From Candidatus Agathobaculum pullicola (lineage in GTDB: Bacteria > Bacillota > Clostridia > Oscillospirales > Butyricicoccaceae), in NCBI GenBank assembly GCA_019115085.1, contig DXEF01000034.1, positions 31,977 to 95,976 on the forward strand: a stretch of DNA of 64,000 nucleotides, written 5' to 3'. The notes under the pieces are model-generated. The model had not been told where the DNA came from and searched no databases. It was given only the letters and a program-made list of their open reading frames with translations. This document shows positions 18,311-27,740 of this stretch, piece by piece (position 1 is the first letter of the stretch; every line of letters starts with the position of its first letter). Both the position numbers and the translations under genes were made by a program.

Positions 18311-18942
18311 TTTTCGCGGCTGCACCCGAAACTGAATATGGTTACATCCGCGCGTTTCTGGACGAGCACCCGGACGCGCTCATCGCCTGTGCGGACGGCG
18401 GCCTGCGCCATGCGCGCGCGCTTGGGCTGCATCCGGATTTTATGATTTCGGATTGCGACTCCATGCCTGAGGTGGAGGGTGCGGAGGTCATCCGACTCAA
18501 GCCGGAAAAGGACGACACGGACACGCAAGGCTGTCTGCGTGAGGTGTTTCGCCGCGGCTGCACGGAGGCGACGCTGGTCTGCGCGACCGGCGGGCGCATC
18601 GACCATATGCTGGCCAACCTGTCGCTGCTCGAAGAAGCGTATGCGATGGGCGGGCATCTGACCGTACTCGACCGGCAAAACCGTATCGTTTTGCATGAGG
18701 GTGGCTGCCGGAAATTCAAAATGCCGGTGGCGTACCGCTATTTTTCCCTTGTGCCGCTGGACGCTGTGCTGCATGGCGTGACGATTGAAAATGCAAAATA
18801 TCCGCTTTGCGACGCTACAGTCACGCGCGCGGGCATGATTACCATTTCCAACGAGGCGGAGGCAAACGAGATTGTTACGGTCGAAATCCGGGACGGGCGT
18901 GCGCTCGTCATCTTTTCGCGCGATTTGGACCGCGCTTTGTGA
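18280..18942 (+). CDS. thiN: thiamine pyrophosphokinase
   Basis: The enzyme converts thiamine to thiamine diphosphate. The 220-aa protein shows the family's substrate-site motifs CADGGLRHARALGLHPDFMI followed by SDCDS, then KDDTDTQGCLREVF, and TGGRIDHMLANLSLLEEA. The C-terminal beta domain ends near residue 215. It starts inside the end of rsgA, so it is translationally coupled. A terminator follows directly. Confidence 0.93.
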   Translation: MGDFQGRHALIFAAAPETEYGYIRAFLDEHPDALIACADGGLRHARALGLHPDFMISDCDSMPEVEGAEVIRLKPEKDDTDTQGCLREVFRRGCTEATLVCATGGRIDHMLANLSLLEEAYAMGGHLTVLDRQNRIVLHEGGCRKFKMPVAYRYFSLVPLDAVLHGVTIENAKYPLCDATVTRAGMITISNEAEANEIVTVEIRDGRALVIFSRDLDRAL

Positions 18943-18954
18943 AATATCCACACC

Positions 18955-18980
18955 AAAACCGTCCAAACTGGCGGTTTTTT
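18955..18980 (+). terminator. intrinsic terminator after thiN
   Basis: AACCG/CGGTT with an inner CCA/TGG pair is followed by six T's (18975-18980). It closes the long gene cluster that starts upstream of coaBC. Confidence 0.7.
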
Positions 18981-19015
18981 CTATTCCTCTGTTTTGCAGT
19001 TTTGCAGGCGCAGAC

Positions 19016-19044
19016 TTGCAAAAATAAATCGGCAGGCATATAAT
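19016..19044 (+). promoter_or_regulatory. sigma-A-type promoter for the aminotransferase gene
   Basis: TTGCAA (19016-19021) and TATAAT (19039-19044) are separated by 17 bases, 36 bases before the GTG start. Confidence 0.7.
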
Positions 19045-19079
19045 AAAATCATAGAGAGACGAAAAGGGAGTGCTGAGCA

Positions 19080-20279
19080 GTGGCATTGAAACCGATTTCC
19101 AGAATCGCGGCGGGGGTACAGGCATCGACGACGCTTGTCATTGACTCGCTGTTCAAGCAGATGAAGGCCGAAGGTAAGGATGTGGTCGGCTTTGGCGCGG
19201 GTGAGCCGGATTTTCCGACTCCGGAACACATCAAGCAGGCAGGTATCGAAGCGATTGAGAACAACCAGACCCGCTATACGCCGGCAGCCGGCCTGATGGA
19301 GCTGCGCGAGGCGGCATGCTATCAGCTGAAAGCGGATTTTGGTCTGGACTATGAGGCCAAGCAGATTGTTGTGGCCTCGGGCGCAAAGCACTCGGTTTAT
19401 ATTGCGCTGATGACGCTGTGCAACCCGGGCGATGAGGTCGTCATCGCCGCGCCCTATTGGGTCAGCTATTCGGAAATGGTGCAGCAGGCGGGCGCGGTGC
19501 CGGTAATCGTGGCTGCGGAAGAGGAGCAGGACTTCAAGATTACCGCGGCACAGTTGGAAGCGGCCATTACGGAAAAAACCAAGGTGTTTATGCTCAACTC
19601 GCCCTGCAACCCGACCGGTATGGTCTACACCCGTGAGGAGCTGGAAAAAATTGCGGAGGTCTGTTGCCGCCACAACATCTATGTCATTGCGGACGAGATT
19701 TATTGCAATCTGGTATATGATGATATTGAATTTGTTTCCTTCGCATCGCTGGGTGAGGATGTCAAGAACCGTACCATCATTGTCAACGGTGTGTCCAAGA
19801 GCTATGCCATGACCGGCTGGCGCATCGGTTACAGTGCGTCCAATCCGGAATTGGCGCGCGTGATGAGCAACTATTTGAGCCACTCGACTTCCGCCCCCTC
19901 CACGATTTCGCAGTATGCGGCAATTGTGGCGCTCAAGGGGCCGCAGGAGGATATGCAGGTCATGAAAAAGGCCTTTGAGGCGCGCCGCGACCATTTGGTC
20001 GAGCGTATGAACCGCATCGAGGGTGTCTCCTGCATCAAGCCGCAGGGCGCGTTCTATGTTATGATGAACATGAAGCACTTCCTCGGCAAAACGATGTATG
20101 GCAGGAAAATCGAGAGCGCAGAGGATTTTGCACAGCTCTTCCTCGAAAAGGGGTTGGTTGCGACGGTGCCGTGCACCGCGTTTGCCGCGCCGGGCTTTAT
20201 TCGCTGGAGCTACGCAACTTCTCTGGCGGAAATTGACAAGGGCCTTGACCGGCTGGAGGAGTTCATCAAGAACGCATAG
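19080..20279 (+). CDS. pyridoxal-phosphate aminotransferase (aspartate aminotransferase type)
   Basis: The GTG start at 19080 lies after AAAAGGGAGTG. The 399-aa class I aminotransferase has GAGEPDFPTPEHIKQA, YTPAAGLMELREA, NSPCNPTG, and the PLP-lysine motif NGVSKSYAMTGWRIGY (about residues 239-254). It most closely resembles AspB/AspC-like enzymes that transaminate aspartate and 2-oxoglutarate. It is monocistronic: its own promoter lies upstream and a strong terminator follows. Exact substrate preference cannot be read from the sequence. Confidence 0.92.
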   Translation: MALKPISRIAAGVQASTTLVIDSLFKQMKAEGKDVVGFGAGEPDFPTPEHIKQAGIEAIENNQTRYTPAAGLMELREAACYQLKADFGLDYEAKQIVVASGAKHSVYIALMTLCNPGDEVVIAAPYWVSYSEMVQQAGAVPVIVAAEEEQDFKITAAQLEAAITEKTKVFMLNSPCNPTGMVYTREELEKIAEVCCRHNIYVIADEIYCNLVYDDIEFVSFASLGEDVKNRTIIVNGVSKSYAMTGWRIGYSASNPELARVMSNYLSHSTSAPSTISQYAAIVALKGPQEDMQVMKKAFEARRDHLVERMNRIEGVSCIKPQGAFYVMMNMKHFLGKTMYGRKIESAEDFAQLFLEKGLVATVPCTAFAAPGFIRWSYATSLAEIDKGLDRLEEFIKNA

Positions 20280-20293
20280 AATGAACCATACAA

Positions 20294-20322
20294 AAAAGGA
20301 CGTGCTTTTGCACGTCCTTTTT
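20294..20322. terminator. bidirectional terminator between convergent genes
   Basis: GGACGTGC (20298-20305) and GCACGTCC (20310-20317) form an 8-bp stem, extended by A- and T-runs on both sides. It serves the aminotransferase on + and the GNAT gene on -. Confidence 0.85.
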
Positions 20323-20328
20323 ATTGTA

Positions 20329-20970
20329 TCAAAGTGGAGAGAGCAGCGGCAACAGCAGGCGGTATTCGGTGAAGTCTCCGCAAGTGTATACCTGCTTGAG
20401 CTTGAAGCCAAAGTGTAGGTACATCGGCACGTTTTCGCGCGAGAGTGTCTCGAGTGCAACCGCGGGATAGCCCTGTGCGGCAGCGTGCTCAATGGCACCT
20501 TCGAGCAGCTCGCGCGCAACGCCGGTACCGCGGTAGGGCTTTGCCACTGCAAACTGTGCGATGTAATACGGCCGACCGCAATAGCGTTTGTACCAGTTCG
20601 CACTGTGCACCGCCAAAACCGGACGGCTGTTGCGCATGATTTGCGCAAGCAGAGAATTGGGGATGTCACGCAGCGCGCGGCTGTGACGCAGGGCGTAGAA
20701 AAACTGCCCAATCGGACCGAAGTGAGACAGGCGGCGCGGGTCAGCGCCCACCAGTGCGCCCGCCAGTGCGCCGTCTGGCGCATCGCACACAAAAACATCG
20801 CCGCGCGAGAAAAAGTAGCCTTGCCCGAGACCGAGTACGGTCGGGCCGATTGCGCGCGCGGTTTCCGGATCGATGCCGGAAAACTGCTGCTGTAATTCCT
20901 GCTTTTCGTAAAACTGGTCAAACATCAGCGCGGCCAGTGCCGCGCGGTCCTCCTGTCGAGCATTTCGCAT
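20329..20970 (-). CDS. GNAT family N-acetyltransferase
   Basis: I choose the start at 20970 (MRNARQED) because a good ribosome site (AGGAGGTG) lies just upstream on the minus strand; a longer frame to 21012 lacks one. The 213-aa product has the acetyl-CoA loop RGTGVARELLEGAI (about residues 144-157) after AQFAVAKPYRG, and ALETLSRENVPMYLHFGFKL typical of GNATs. The substrate is unknown. It converges on the aminotransferase gene. Confidence 0.85.
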   Translation of the reverse strand: MRNARQEDRAALAALMFDQFYEKQELQQQFSGIDPETARAIGPTVLGLGQGYFFSRGDVFVCDAPDGALAGALVGADPRRLSHFGPIGQFFYALRHSRALRDIPNSLLAQIMRNSRPVLAVHSANWYKRYCGRPYYIAQFAVAKPYRGTGVARELLEGAIEHAAAQGYPAVALETLSRENVPMYLHFGFKLKQVYTCGDFTEYRLLLPLLSPL

Positions 20971-21125
20971 GTTGCGCACCTCCTGTATTCCTTGCAGCCC
21001 TGATGATAGCATGTGTGTCCGCGTCCGTCAAGCGACAGGGCGTATAGGCGTGTCAAATACATGGGGCAGGGTGAAAAATTCTTTGTTTATTGTTACAATA
21101 TATGCGCGAAACAGGGCGATTTTGC

Positions 21126-21154
21126 TTGAAATGCGCCGTGTGCGGTGTTAAAAT
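21126..21154 (+). promoter_or_regulatory. promoter for purB
   Basis: TTGAAA (21126-21131) and TAAAAT (21149-21154) are spaced by 17 bases. A second TATAAT-like element lies at about 21164-21169. Confidence 0.55.
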
Positions 21155-21226
21155 AAATAGGCTGTATAATTGTCTGCCCATTTGCTGTTGCAATCAGAAA
21201 AAGACAGAGTTGAAAGGACGACTGAC

Positions 21227-22657
21227 ATGAATAACGTGTATGAAAGCCCGCTGTCCTCGCGCTACGCTTCCGAGGAGATGCTGTACGCATTCTCTGCGGA
21301 TATGAAGTTCTCCACCTGGCGCCGCCTGTGGGCGTCGTTGGCCAAGGCGGAGATGGCGCTTGGTCTGCCCATCACGCAGGAGCAGGTCGACGAGATGGAA
21401 GCGCATCTGACCGACATCGATTACGATACCGCGCGTGCACGCGAGAAAGAGGTGCGCCATGACGTGATGGCGCATGTGTACACCTTCGGCAAGGCCGCGC
21501 CGGGGGCGGCCGGTATCATCCATCTGGGCGCGACGAGCGCCTATGTCGGCGACAACACCGATATTATTCAAATCCGAGAGGGCCTGCTGCTGGTGCGCAA
21601 AAAGCTCGCAGTCGTGCTGGACAAGCTCGCGCGCTTTGCGGATACACATAAGGCGCAGCCGACGCTCGGCTTTACGCATTTCCAGCCCGCCCAGCTGACA
21701 ACCGTCGGCAAGCGTGCGACGCTCTGGATGAACGAGCTGCTGATGGATTTGAACGAGGTCGAGTACCGTATCGAAAATCTGCGTATGCTCGGCTCGAAGG
21801 GCACAACCGGCACGCAGGCATCCTTCATGGAATTATTTGACGGAGATGAGGCCAAGGTCAAGGAGCTGGAAAAGCGCATCGCGGATGATTTCGGGTTTGC
21901 GGGCGTGGTTCCGGTGTCCGGCCAGACCTATTCGCGCAAAATTGACGCGCAGACGCTCGCGACGCTTGCCGGCATTGCCGAGTCCGCGTCCAAGTTCGCC
22001 ACCGATCTGCGTCTGCTCCAGCACCTCAAGGAGATTGAGGAGCCGTTTGAAAAGCATCAGATTGGCTCATCCGCGATGCCGTATAAGCGGAATCCGATGC
22101 GTTCCGAGCGTATCTGCGCGCTGGCACGCTATGTCATCTGCGACAGCTTAAACCCGGCGTTCACCTCCGCGACCCAGTGGTTTGAGCGCACGCTTGACGA
22201 TTCGGCGAACAAGCGTATTTCCGTTCCGGAGGCGTTCCTTGCAGTGGATGCGATTCTCAACATCATGATTAACGTGGTTTCCGGTCTGGTGGTTTACCCC
22301 AAGGTCATCCATGCACACGTGATGAACGAGCTGCCCTTCATGGCGACCGAGAACATCATGATGGATGCGGTCAAGCGCGGCGGCAACCGACAGGAACTGC
22401 ATGAGCGCATCCGTGAACATTCCATGGCGGCAGGTAAGCGCATTAAGGAAGAGGGGCTGGACAACGATCTGATTGACCGCATTGCGGCCGATCCGATGTT
22501 CGGTATGACGCGCGAGCAGATTCTCGAGCACCTCGACCCGGCAGCCTACACCGGCCGCTGCCAGTCGCAGGTGGATGAGTTTTTAAGCGAGTGCGCCCGT
22601 CCGGCGATTGCACCCTATCTGGAGGGAGAAGAGGTTACAGTGGAGATCAACCTGTAA
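21227..22657 (+). CDS. purB: adenylosuccinate lyase
   Basis: The enzyme cleaves SAICAR to AICAR and adenylosuccinate to AMP in purine synthesis. The start at 21227 (MNNVYESPLSSRYAS) follows GAAAGGACG. The fumarase/lyase superfamily signature is SSAMPYKRNPMRSERI (about residues 283-298). HLGATSAYVGDN and GFTHFQPAQLTTVGKR line the active site. Length 476 aa is normal for the clostridial type. It stands alone, away from other pur genes. Confidence 0.96.
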   Translation: MNNVYESPLSSRYASEEMLYAFSADMKFSTWRRLWASLAKAEMALGLPITQEQVDEMEAHLTDIDYDTARAREKEVRHDVMAHVYTFGKAAPGAAGIIHLGATSAYVGDNTDIIQIREGLLLVRKKLAVVLDKLARFADTHKAQPTLGFTHFQPAQLTTVGKRATLWMNELLMDLNEVEYRIENLRMLGSKGTTGTQASFMELFDGDEAKVKELEKRIADDFGFAGVVPVSGQTYSRKIDAQTLATLAGIAESASKFATDLRLLQHLKEIEEPFEKHQIGSSAMPYKRNPMRSERICALARYVICDSLNPAFTSATQWFERTLDDSANKRISVPEAFLAVDAILNIMINVVSGLVVYPKVIHAHVMNELPFMATENIMMDAVKRGGNRQELHERIREHSMAAGKRIKEEGLDNDLIDRIAADPMFGMTREQILEHLDPAAYTGRCQSQVDEFLSECARPAIAPYLEGEEVTVEINL

Positions 22658-22673
22658 GCGTGCGGCGCCGTGG

Positions 22674-22702
22674 TTGACTTTTAAGTGGTTTCGCAGTATA
22701 CT
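22674..22702 (+). promoter_or_regulatory. promoter for secDF
   Basis: TTGACT (22674-22679), a 17-base spacer and TATACT (22697-22702) lie 38 bases before the TTG start. Confidence 0.75.
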
Positions 22703-22739
22703 ACTTTAGCTGTGTAAGAAAACGGAGGAGGCAGAAACA

Positions 22740-25199
22740 TTGAAGAAAAGTGTGATTTCCTTCATTGCAGTCATGCTTGTGATTATTTTCCTGGGCGTGA
22801 CCGCAGTGACAGGTGTGTATATTCCGGGGGGATGGACCATGCCGTTCCGGAATACGGCAGCGTCGGATACCGTTGATACCGCAGATACCACCGGGGATAC
22901 GGATACGACGGCAGACAACACCGCGGACGATACGGCAAACCAAGCCGCGGATACAACAGAGGATCAGACTGCGGACGACACCGCAGCTACGGATACTGCC
23001 GCGGATGATGCCGCAGTGGATACCGTGGACGATACGGCTGCGGATACGTTAAATGAGAACACCGCGACGGCCCTCAAGGCGATCATTCCGAGCGTGCTGG
23101 ATACCGAGAACGGTATCCGTCTGGGCATGGATCTGGTCGGCGGCTCGCGCATTGTGTATGAAGCGCAGATTCCGGAAGGCTATGATATGTCCAATCTGGC
23201 CAACGACATGAACTCGGTGCAGAAGGTTATCCGTCAGCGTCTGACCGATAAGGGCTTTACCGAAGCGACCGTTACGCTGACGGGCGACAACCGCGTGACG
23301 GTTGAGATTCCGCAGATCACCAATCCGGAAGAGGCGGTGCAGACGCTCGGCACGACCGCACAGCTCATCTTTGCGGATGCGGATGGCAAGGAATGGCTGA
23401 CCGGCGAGGACATCGCCAAGGCCTCTTACGGCTATGGCCGTCCAACCGGCAGCGAAGTCGCCGATATCCATTATGTTCAGGTGCAGTTTACCAATGAGGG
23501 CCGCACGAAGTTTGCTGAGGCAACCGAGTCGGTGGCAGCCCGTTCGACGGAAAACGGCGGCGACGGTATGAATCAGTTGTATATTGTCATGGACGATCAA
23601 ATCATTTCCTACCCCTCGGTCAGCGAAAAGATCGACAACGATTCCTGTGTTATCTCCGGCGCCTTTACGCGCGAGGGTGCGCAGGAGCTGGCTGACTTGA
23701 TTAACGCCGGTCAGATTCCGTTCTCGCTGACGCAGGTCGAGCTGCGTTCGGTCGGCCCGCAGCTGGGCGCGGACGCGATGCGCACCTCGCTGATCGCGGG
23801 CGCAATCGGTGTGCTGCTGGTATGCCTGTTCATGCTGATTGTTTATCGCGTTCCCGGTCTGGTTGCCTGCCTGGCGCTGGGCTTCTACATCGTAATTGAA
23901 GCGCTGATTTTCAGCCTCATTCGCGTCAACCTCTCCCTGCCGGGCATCGCGGGTATCATTTTGTCCATCGGTATGGCGGTGGACGCCAATGTCGTTATCT
24001 TTGAGCGAATCAAGGAAGAGTTGCGCGCGGGCAAGACGGTCAAGAGCGCGATTGAGTCAGGCTTCAAGCGTGCGTTTACCGCAATTCTGGACTCCAACGT
24101 TACCACGCTCATTGCGGCGGCGATTCTGTTCTTCCTCGGCACCGGTACGATTGTCGGCTTTGCAACCACGCTGGGCATTGGCGTCATCGTTTCCATGTTC
24201 ACGGCGCTGACCGTGACCCACTTCCTGCTGCGCTGCATGGTGAACTTCCACATTCGCAGCCCCAAGGCATATGGTCTGAACGACCACGCCCTGCGTCCGC
24301 GTTTTGCGGTTCTCAAGAACTTCAAGATCTTCGGCGGCATTTCGATTCTGCTGGTTTTGACCGGTCTAGTTTCGCTCATTCTGCTGCCGTTCGGTCAGAA
24401 CTTCTTCAATCTGAGCATTGACTTTGCGGGCGGCACGGAGATGGAGTTCGCAATGCACCAGACGGTCGACCAGAATCTCCAGAGTGAGATTGGCGGCCTG
24501 TTTGCGGAAGTGACCGGTATGGAGGCATCTTCCGTTACCTCTTCGGGTGATAACAATGAGAACGTGCTGATTCGCTCGACCTCGATTGACTCGCAGAAGC
24601 GCGAAGCCGTCATCGCAAAGATGACTGAGACCTATGGACTGACCGAGCAGGATATCTACAACAATAACGACGTTTCCGCGTCGGTTGGTTCCGATTTGCA
24701 GCGCGCCGCATTCCTGTGTGCGATTGTGGCGATTGTACTGATGCTGATTTACATCACCATCCGTTTTGAGCTGACCAGTGGCCTGGCGGCGATTGTCTGT
24801 CTGGTGCAGGACTTGCTGATCATGCTGTCGGTCTATGTCTGGCTGCAAATTCCGCTGGACACCAACTTTATCGCCGCGGCGCTGACCATCTTTGGTTATT
24901 CGATCAACGCGTCCATCATCGTATTCGACCGCGTGCGTGAGAACCTGCGCACCGCGCGCAAGGAGCCGTTTGATGAGGTGGCGGAGCGCAGCGTATGGCA
25001 GACCATGGGCCGTACGATCAATACTTCGCTGACCACGCTGTTCACAGTTGGCATGATTTATATTCTGGGTGTGCCGTCGCTCAAGCAGTTTACGCTGCCG
25101 CTGATTGTCGGTATTCTGGCGGGCGCTTGGTCGTCCATCATGCTGTCCTCCGGCTTGTGGAGCTTTTTCCGCAAGAAGTTTCGCAAAAAGCGCGTCTAA
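22740..25199 (+). CDS. secDF: fused protein translocase subunit SecDF
   Basis: This RND-type membrane protein uses ion flow to help pull secreted proteins through SecYEG. The TTG start follows GGAGGAGG. After TM1 (residues 5-25) comes an unusual Asp/Thr/Ala-rich stretch (about residues 41-112). The SecD part follows: NGIRLGMDLVGGSRIVYEA, periplasmic domain, and a six-helix bundle with GMAVDANVVIFERIKEEL. The SecF half starts near residue 540 with FNLSIDFAGGTEMEF and ends with a second bundle including IFGYSINASIIVFDRVREN. Total 819 aa. Many bacteria encode SecD and SecF separately. Confidence 0.96.
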   Translation: MKKSVISFIAVMLVIIFLGVTAVTGVYIPGGWTMPFRNTAASDTVDTADTTGDTDTTADNTADDTANQAADTTEDQTADDTAATDTAADDAAVDTVDDTAADTLNENTATALKAIIPSVLDTENGIRLGMDLVGGSRIVYEAQIPEGYDMSNLANDMNSVQKVIRQRLTDKGFTEATVTLTGDNRVTVEIPQITNPEEAVQTLGTTAQLIFADADGKEWLTGEDIAKASYGYGRPTGSEVADIHYVQVQFTNEGRTKFAEATESVAARSTENGGDGMNQLYIVMDDQIISYPSVSEKIDNDSCVISGAFTREGAQELADLINAGQIPFSLTQVELRSVGPQLGADAMRTSLIAGAIGVLLVCLFMLIVYRVPGLVACLALGFYIVIEALIFSLIRVNLSLPGIAGIILSIGMAVDANVVIFERIKEELRAGKTVKSAIESGFKRAFTAILDSNVTTLIAAAILFFLGTGTIVGFATTLGIGVIVSMFTALTVTHFLLRCMVNFHIRSPKAYGLNDHALRPRFAVLKNFKIFGGISILLVLTGLVSLILLPFGQNFFNLSIDFAGGTEMEFAMHQTVDQNLQSEIGGLFAEVTGMEASSVTSSGDNNENVLIRSTSIDSQKREAVIAKMTETYGLTEQDIYNNNDVSASVGSDLQRAAFLCAIVAIVLMLIYITIRFELTSGLAAIVCLVQDLLIMLSVYVWLQIPLDTNFIAAALTIFGYSINASIIVFDRVRENLRTARKEPFDEVAERSVWQTMGRTINTSLTTLFTVGMIYILGVPSLKQFTLPLIVGILAGAWSSIMLSSGLWSFFRKKFRKKRV

Positions 25200-25211
25200 T
25201 AGGATGAAAAA

Positions 25212-25236
25212 AGGCCGGGCAAAGCGCCCGGCCTTT
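25212..25236 (+). terminator. terminator after secDF
   Basis: AGGCCGGGC (25212-25220) and GCCCGGCCT (25226-25234) form a 9-bp GC-rich stem, preceded by an A-run and followed by TTC. Confidence 0.75.
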
Positions 25237-25331
25237 CGCGATTTACTTGCTCAATATAGGGGAAATGGAACAGACAGCAAGGCATTATCAAGGCTTGTTT
25301 GTCTATCAAAGCAGAAGAAGGGAGGAAAGCC

Positions 25332-26123
25332 ATGCGGATCGGCATGTCAACCGCGTGTTTTTATCCGCAGCCGCTGGAAGAGGCCCTGCCGATTATCGCG
25401 GGGCTGGGCGTGCGCGCAATTGAAATATTCTTTAATACGGAAAGTGAATTTCAGCCGCGCTTTTATGAGGCGCTGGGTGCGCAGACGCGCAGTCTGGGAC
25501 TGGATGTCATATCCGTGCATCCATATACCTCGTTGATGGAAGGAATGTTGCTGTTTTCGGACTATACGCGCCGCACAGAGGACGGGCTGGTGCAGTATCA
25601 GCGGTATTTTGAGTGTGCGGCGGCGCTGGGTGCGCGGTTTTTGACTTTTCACGGGGAGCGCCACATGGGACAGCAGGATAGCCCGGCGCGATGGGAGCGC
25701 AAGTGCGCGGTTTACCAACGACTGTGTGAAATTGGTGCGGCCTGCGGTGTAACGCTTGCGCAGGAGAATGTTGCATGGTGTCGGTCGAGCGACCCGGCGT
25801 TTATCCATGCGCTGTATCGCGATGTGCCCATGCTGCGCTATACGCTGGATATCAAACAGGCGTATCGCGCAGGACAGAGCTGGAAGACGTTCATGGATGT
25901 GATGGGGGAACGGCTGGTTAATGTGCATATCAACGACTTTGCCGCTGAGCAGAGCTGTCTGATGCCCGGAGAAGGCACGATGGATTATGCGGATTTCTTC
26001 TCACGGCTGCGTACAAAAGGGTATCAGGGTCATACCATCATTGAGGTTTACCGGACCAACTTCGGGGCGCCGGAGGAATTGGGACGAGCAGTGCACACGC
26101 TGAGCAGATTTGCGTCGGTGTGA
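25332..26123 (+). CDS. sugar phosphate isomerase/epimerase (xylose isomerase-like TIM barrel)
   Basis: The start at 25332 (MRIGMSTACFYP) follows GGAGGAAAGC. The 263-aa product fits the AP-endonuclease-2/xylose-isomerase-like TIM-barrel fold (PF01261). Metal-ligand segments are visible: ISVHPYTS, LTFHGER, LAQENVAW, YTLDIKQAY, VNVHINDFA and HTIIEVYR. The substrate is unknown; such enzymes isomerise or epimerise small sugars. It stands alone between secDF and nrdR. Confidence 0.85.
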   Translation: MRIGMSTACFYPQPLEEALPIIAGLGVRAIEIFFNTESEFQPRFYEALGAQTRSLGLDVISVHPYTSLMEGMLLFSDYTRRTEDGLVQYQRYFECAAALGARFLTFHGERHMGQQDSPARWERKCAVYQRLCEIGAACGVTLAQENVAWCRSSDPAFIHALYRDVPMLRYTLDIKQAYRAGQSWKTFMDVMGERLVNVHINDFAAEQSCLMPGEGTMDYADFFSRLRTKGYQGHTIIEVYRTNFGAPEELGRAVHTLSRFASV

Positions 26124-26159
26124 AGCCGCAAAAGAGAGCCTCAGATTAAGGTGTGTTGA

Positions 26160-26189
26160 TTGACTTTATACCACAAGCGGTGGTATAAT
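26160..26189 (+). promoter_or_regulatory. nrdR promoter with internal palindrome
   Basis: TTGACT (26160-26165) and TATAAT (26184-26189) flank and overlap a perfect inverted repeat, TTATACCAC (26166-26174) and GTGGTATAA (26180-26188), with a 5-base spacer. A protein bound there would block polymerase. The repeat does not match the usual NrdR-box consensus. Confidence 0.6.
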
Positions 26190-26235
26190 AAGGGAAAATA
26201 CAGGATTGTATACCGGTTTGTAAGGGGGAAACGCA

Positions 26236-26691
26236 ATGAAATGTCCGTTTTGCGGGTTTGATGACAGTAAGGTAGTTGATTCCCGCCCGACTGATGAGGG
26301 AACAAGTATTCGCCGTCGTAGGGAATGTCTCAAATGTCTCAAGCGTTTCACCACCTATGAAACCGTGGAGCGGATGCCGCTGATGCTGGTTAAGCGTGAC
26401 GGTACGCGGCAGGCCTATGACCGGCAGAAGCTGCTGGGCGGCTTGATGAAAGCGTGCGAAAAACGACCGGTGTCGCTCATTCAACTCGAGCAAATCGTGG
26501 ATAATGTCGAGCAGCGGGTGTTTGGCTCGCTGGAAACCGAAGTATCTAGTAAAGTGATTGGGGAATTGGTGATGGAGCAGCTGCGCAAGGTCGATGAAGT
26601 GGCTTATGTGCGTTTTGCATCTGTTTACCGACAGTTCAAGGATATCAACACCTTTATGGAGGAACTGAACACCCTGCTGAAGGATAAATGA
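26236..26691 (+). CDS. nrdR: transcriptional repressor NrdR
   Basis: NrdR represses ribonucleotide reductase genes when dATP is high. The 151-aa protein has an N-terminal zinc ribbon ([17 protein letters not shown] to [12 protein letters not shown]) and an ATP-cone domain (from [15 protein letters not shown]). Length is the family standard. AAGGGGGAAACG precedes the ATG. No ribonucleotide reductase gene is in the window. Confidence 0.97.
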   Translation: MKCPFCGFDDSKVVDSRPTDEGTSIRRRRECLKCLKRFTTYETVERMPLMLVKRDGTRQAYDRQKLLGGLMKACEKRPVSLIQLEQIVDNVEQRVFGSLETEVSSKVIGELVMEQLRKVDEVAYVRFASVYRQFKDINTFMEELNTLLKDK

Positions 26692-27740
26692 TTTTGTTAA
26701 CCTCCCTCTCAAAACGAGCACATTATCCGGAAAAAACGAGCAGAAAAGATAGGGAAGCAGAAGGACTCAAGGCATGAAAAGTGCTTTGGGTCTTTTTGTT
26801 AGTTAAAAAGGGAGATAAGGAGCAGGAAGATGCGAGCGGATATGAGGCTGATGTTTCTTTGGGCATCTCGTTTCTCAGCCGGATCTGTAGGGTGAATCTT
26901 TGCGGTTTACATCTTCCAACCGACTGGACAGCGGACTGCTGTTTGTATTTTACGTATGGGGATAGAGGAACAAGAGACTGGCGAAAAAGGCTTCAGCCTG
27001 ATGCAAAACCGATGCGCTGCAGCCCGTTGTAGAAAGGGTATGACCGAGACTGGACGCAGTTCCTTATTGTAACTCTATCCGAAGGAATACGAGCGGCCCT
27101 GTCGCCAGAAGAAACTGCTGTAGATTGGCATGGCGGTATGCCATTCCGGATTTGGGTCTGTACCCATTTCATTAAGACGGACAGATTCTCCACAGCGATG
27201 GCATCCACATGCCGGATGAGATGTGCGAAGTGGCCCGGCAGGTTATGCTGTCCGGAGCCTTGAGGCAGTTTTGTGGGTGTCAAGCATGAGCCAGATATCA
27301 AAAACCCTGATTGTTACGCGGGAAGGAACTGTTTATCGGTTCGGTCTGCGATCCGTATCAGCCGCTGGAGCAAACCGCTTGCCGCACCTGTACCCTTAAT
27401 CTGGTACATCTGATGCCATCCTATCAGAGGCAGTGCATGTGCCGGTCAAAAGCGCACAATTTACCATAGCCCGCTTTTTAATCCGAAAACCTTGGTGTTT
27501 ATTCCTTGCTATGATTCACAGCCCGGATTTTTAGGACAACACCATGGCAGGGGCTTTGCACTGATGCAGGATATGTACGCGAGCAGAATACAAACCGGGC
27601 GGATGTATCCGGAATCGGTGCGGCGGCAGGAAGGTTGTTTTTGCATTGTATTGCGTGCGGATTGATGCTATACTGATGCTAATATGTAAACGTCCACAGA
27701 GAGCATACAGATGGGATGTGTACCGGGAGAGGGGGACAGC
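26692..27740. other. gene-poor decayed stretch
   Basis: About 1 kb without a convincing intact gene. Frames are broken by stops, and no ribosome sites or codon periodicity support the short open frames. The one recognisable piece is a radical-SAM-like motif near 27311-27370, listed separately. The stretch may be an old insertion that has decayed. Confidence 0.5.
27311..27430 (+). pseudogene. radical SAM (SPL-like) gene relic
   Basis: Reading from 27311 gives a peptide containing ELFIGSVCDPYQPLEQ. The pattern GSVTDPYQPLE is characteristic of SplB-like radical SAM proteins just after the cluster region. Upstream the frame has stops (before 27311), and downstream it stops near 27469. The CxxxCxxC cluster was not found nearby, so only a fragment remains. 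Confidence 0.4.

Noticed and set aside
26781..27032. 83-codon + frame after nrdR
   Set aside because: No family resemblance, no convincing ribosome site and poor codon pattern; the region appears decayed.
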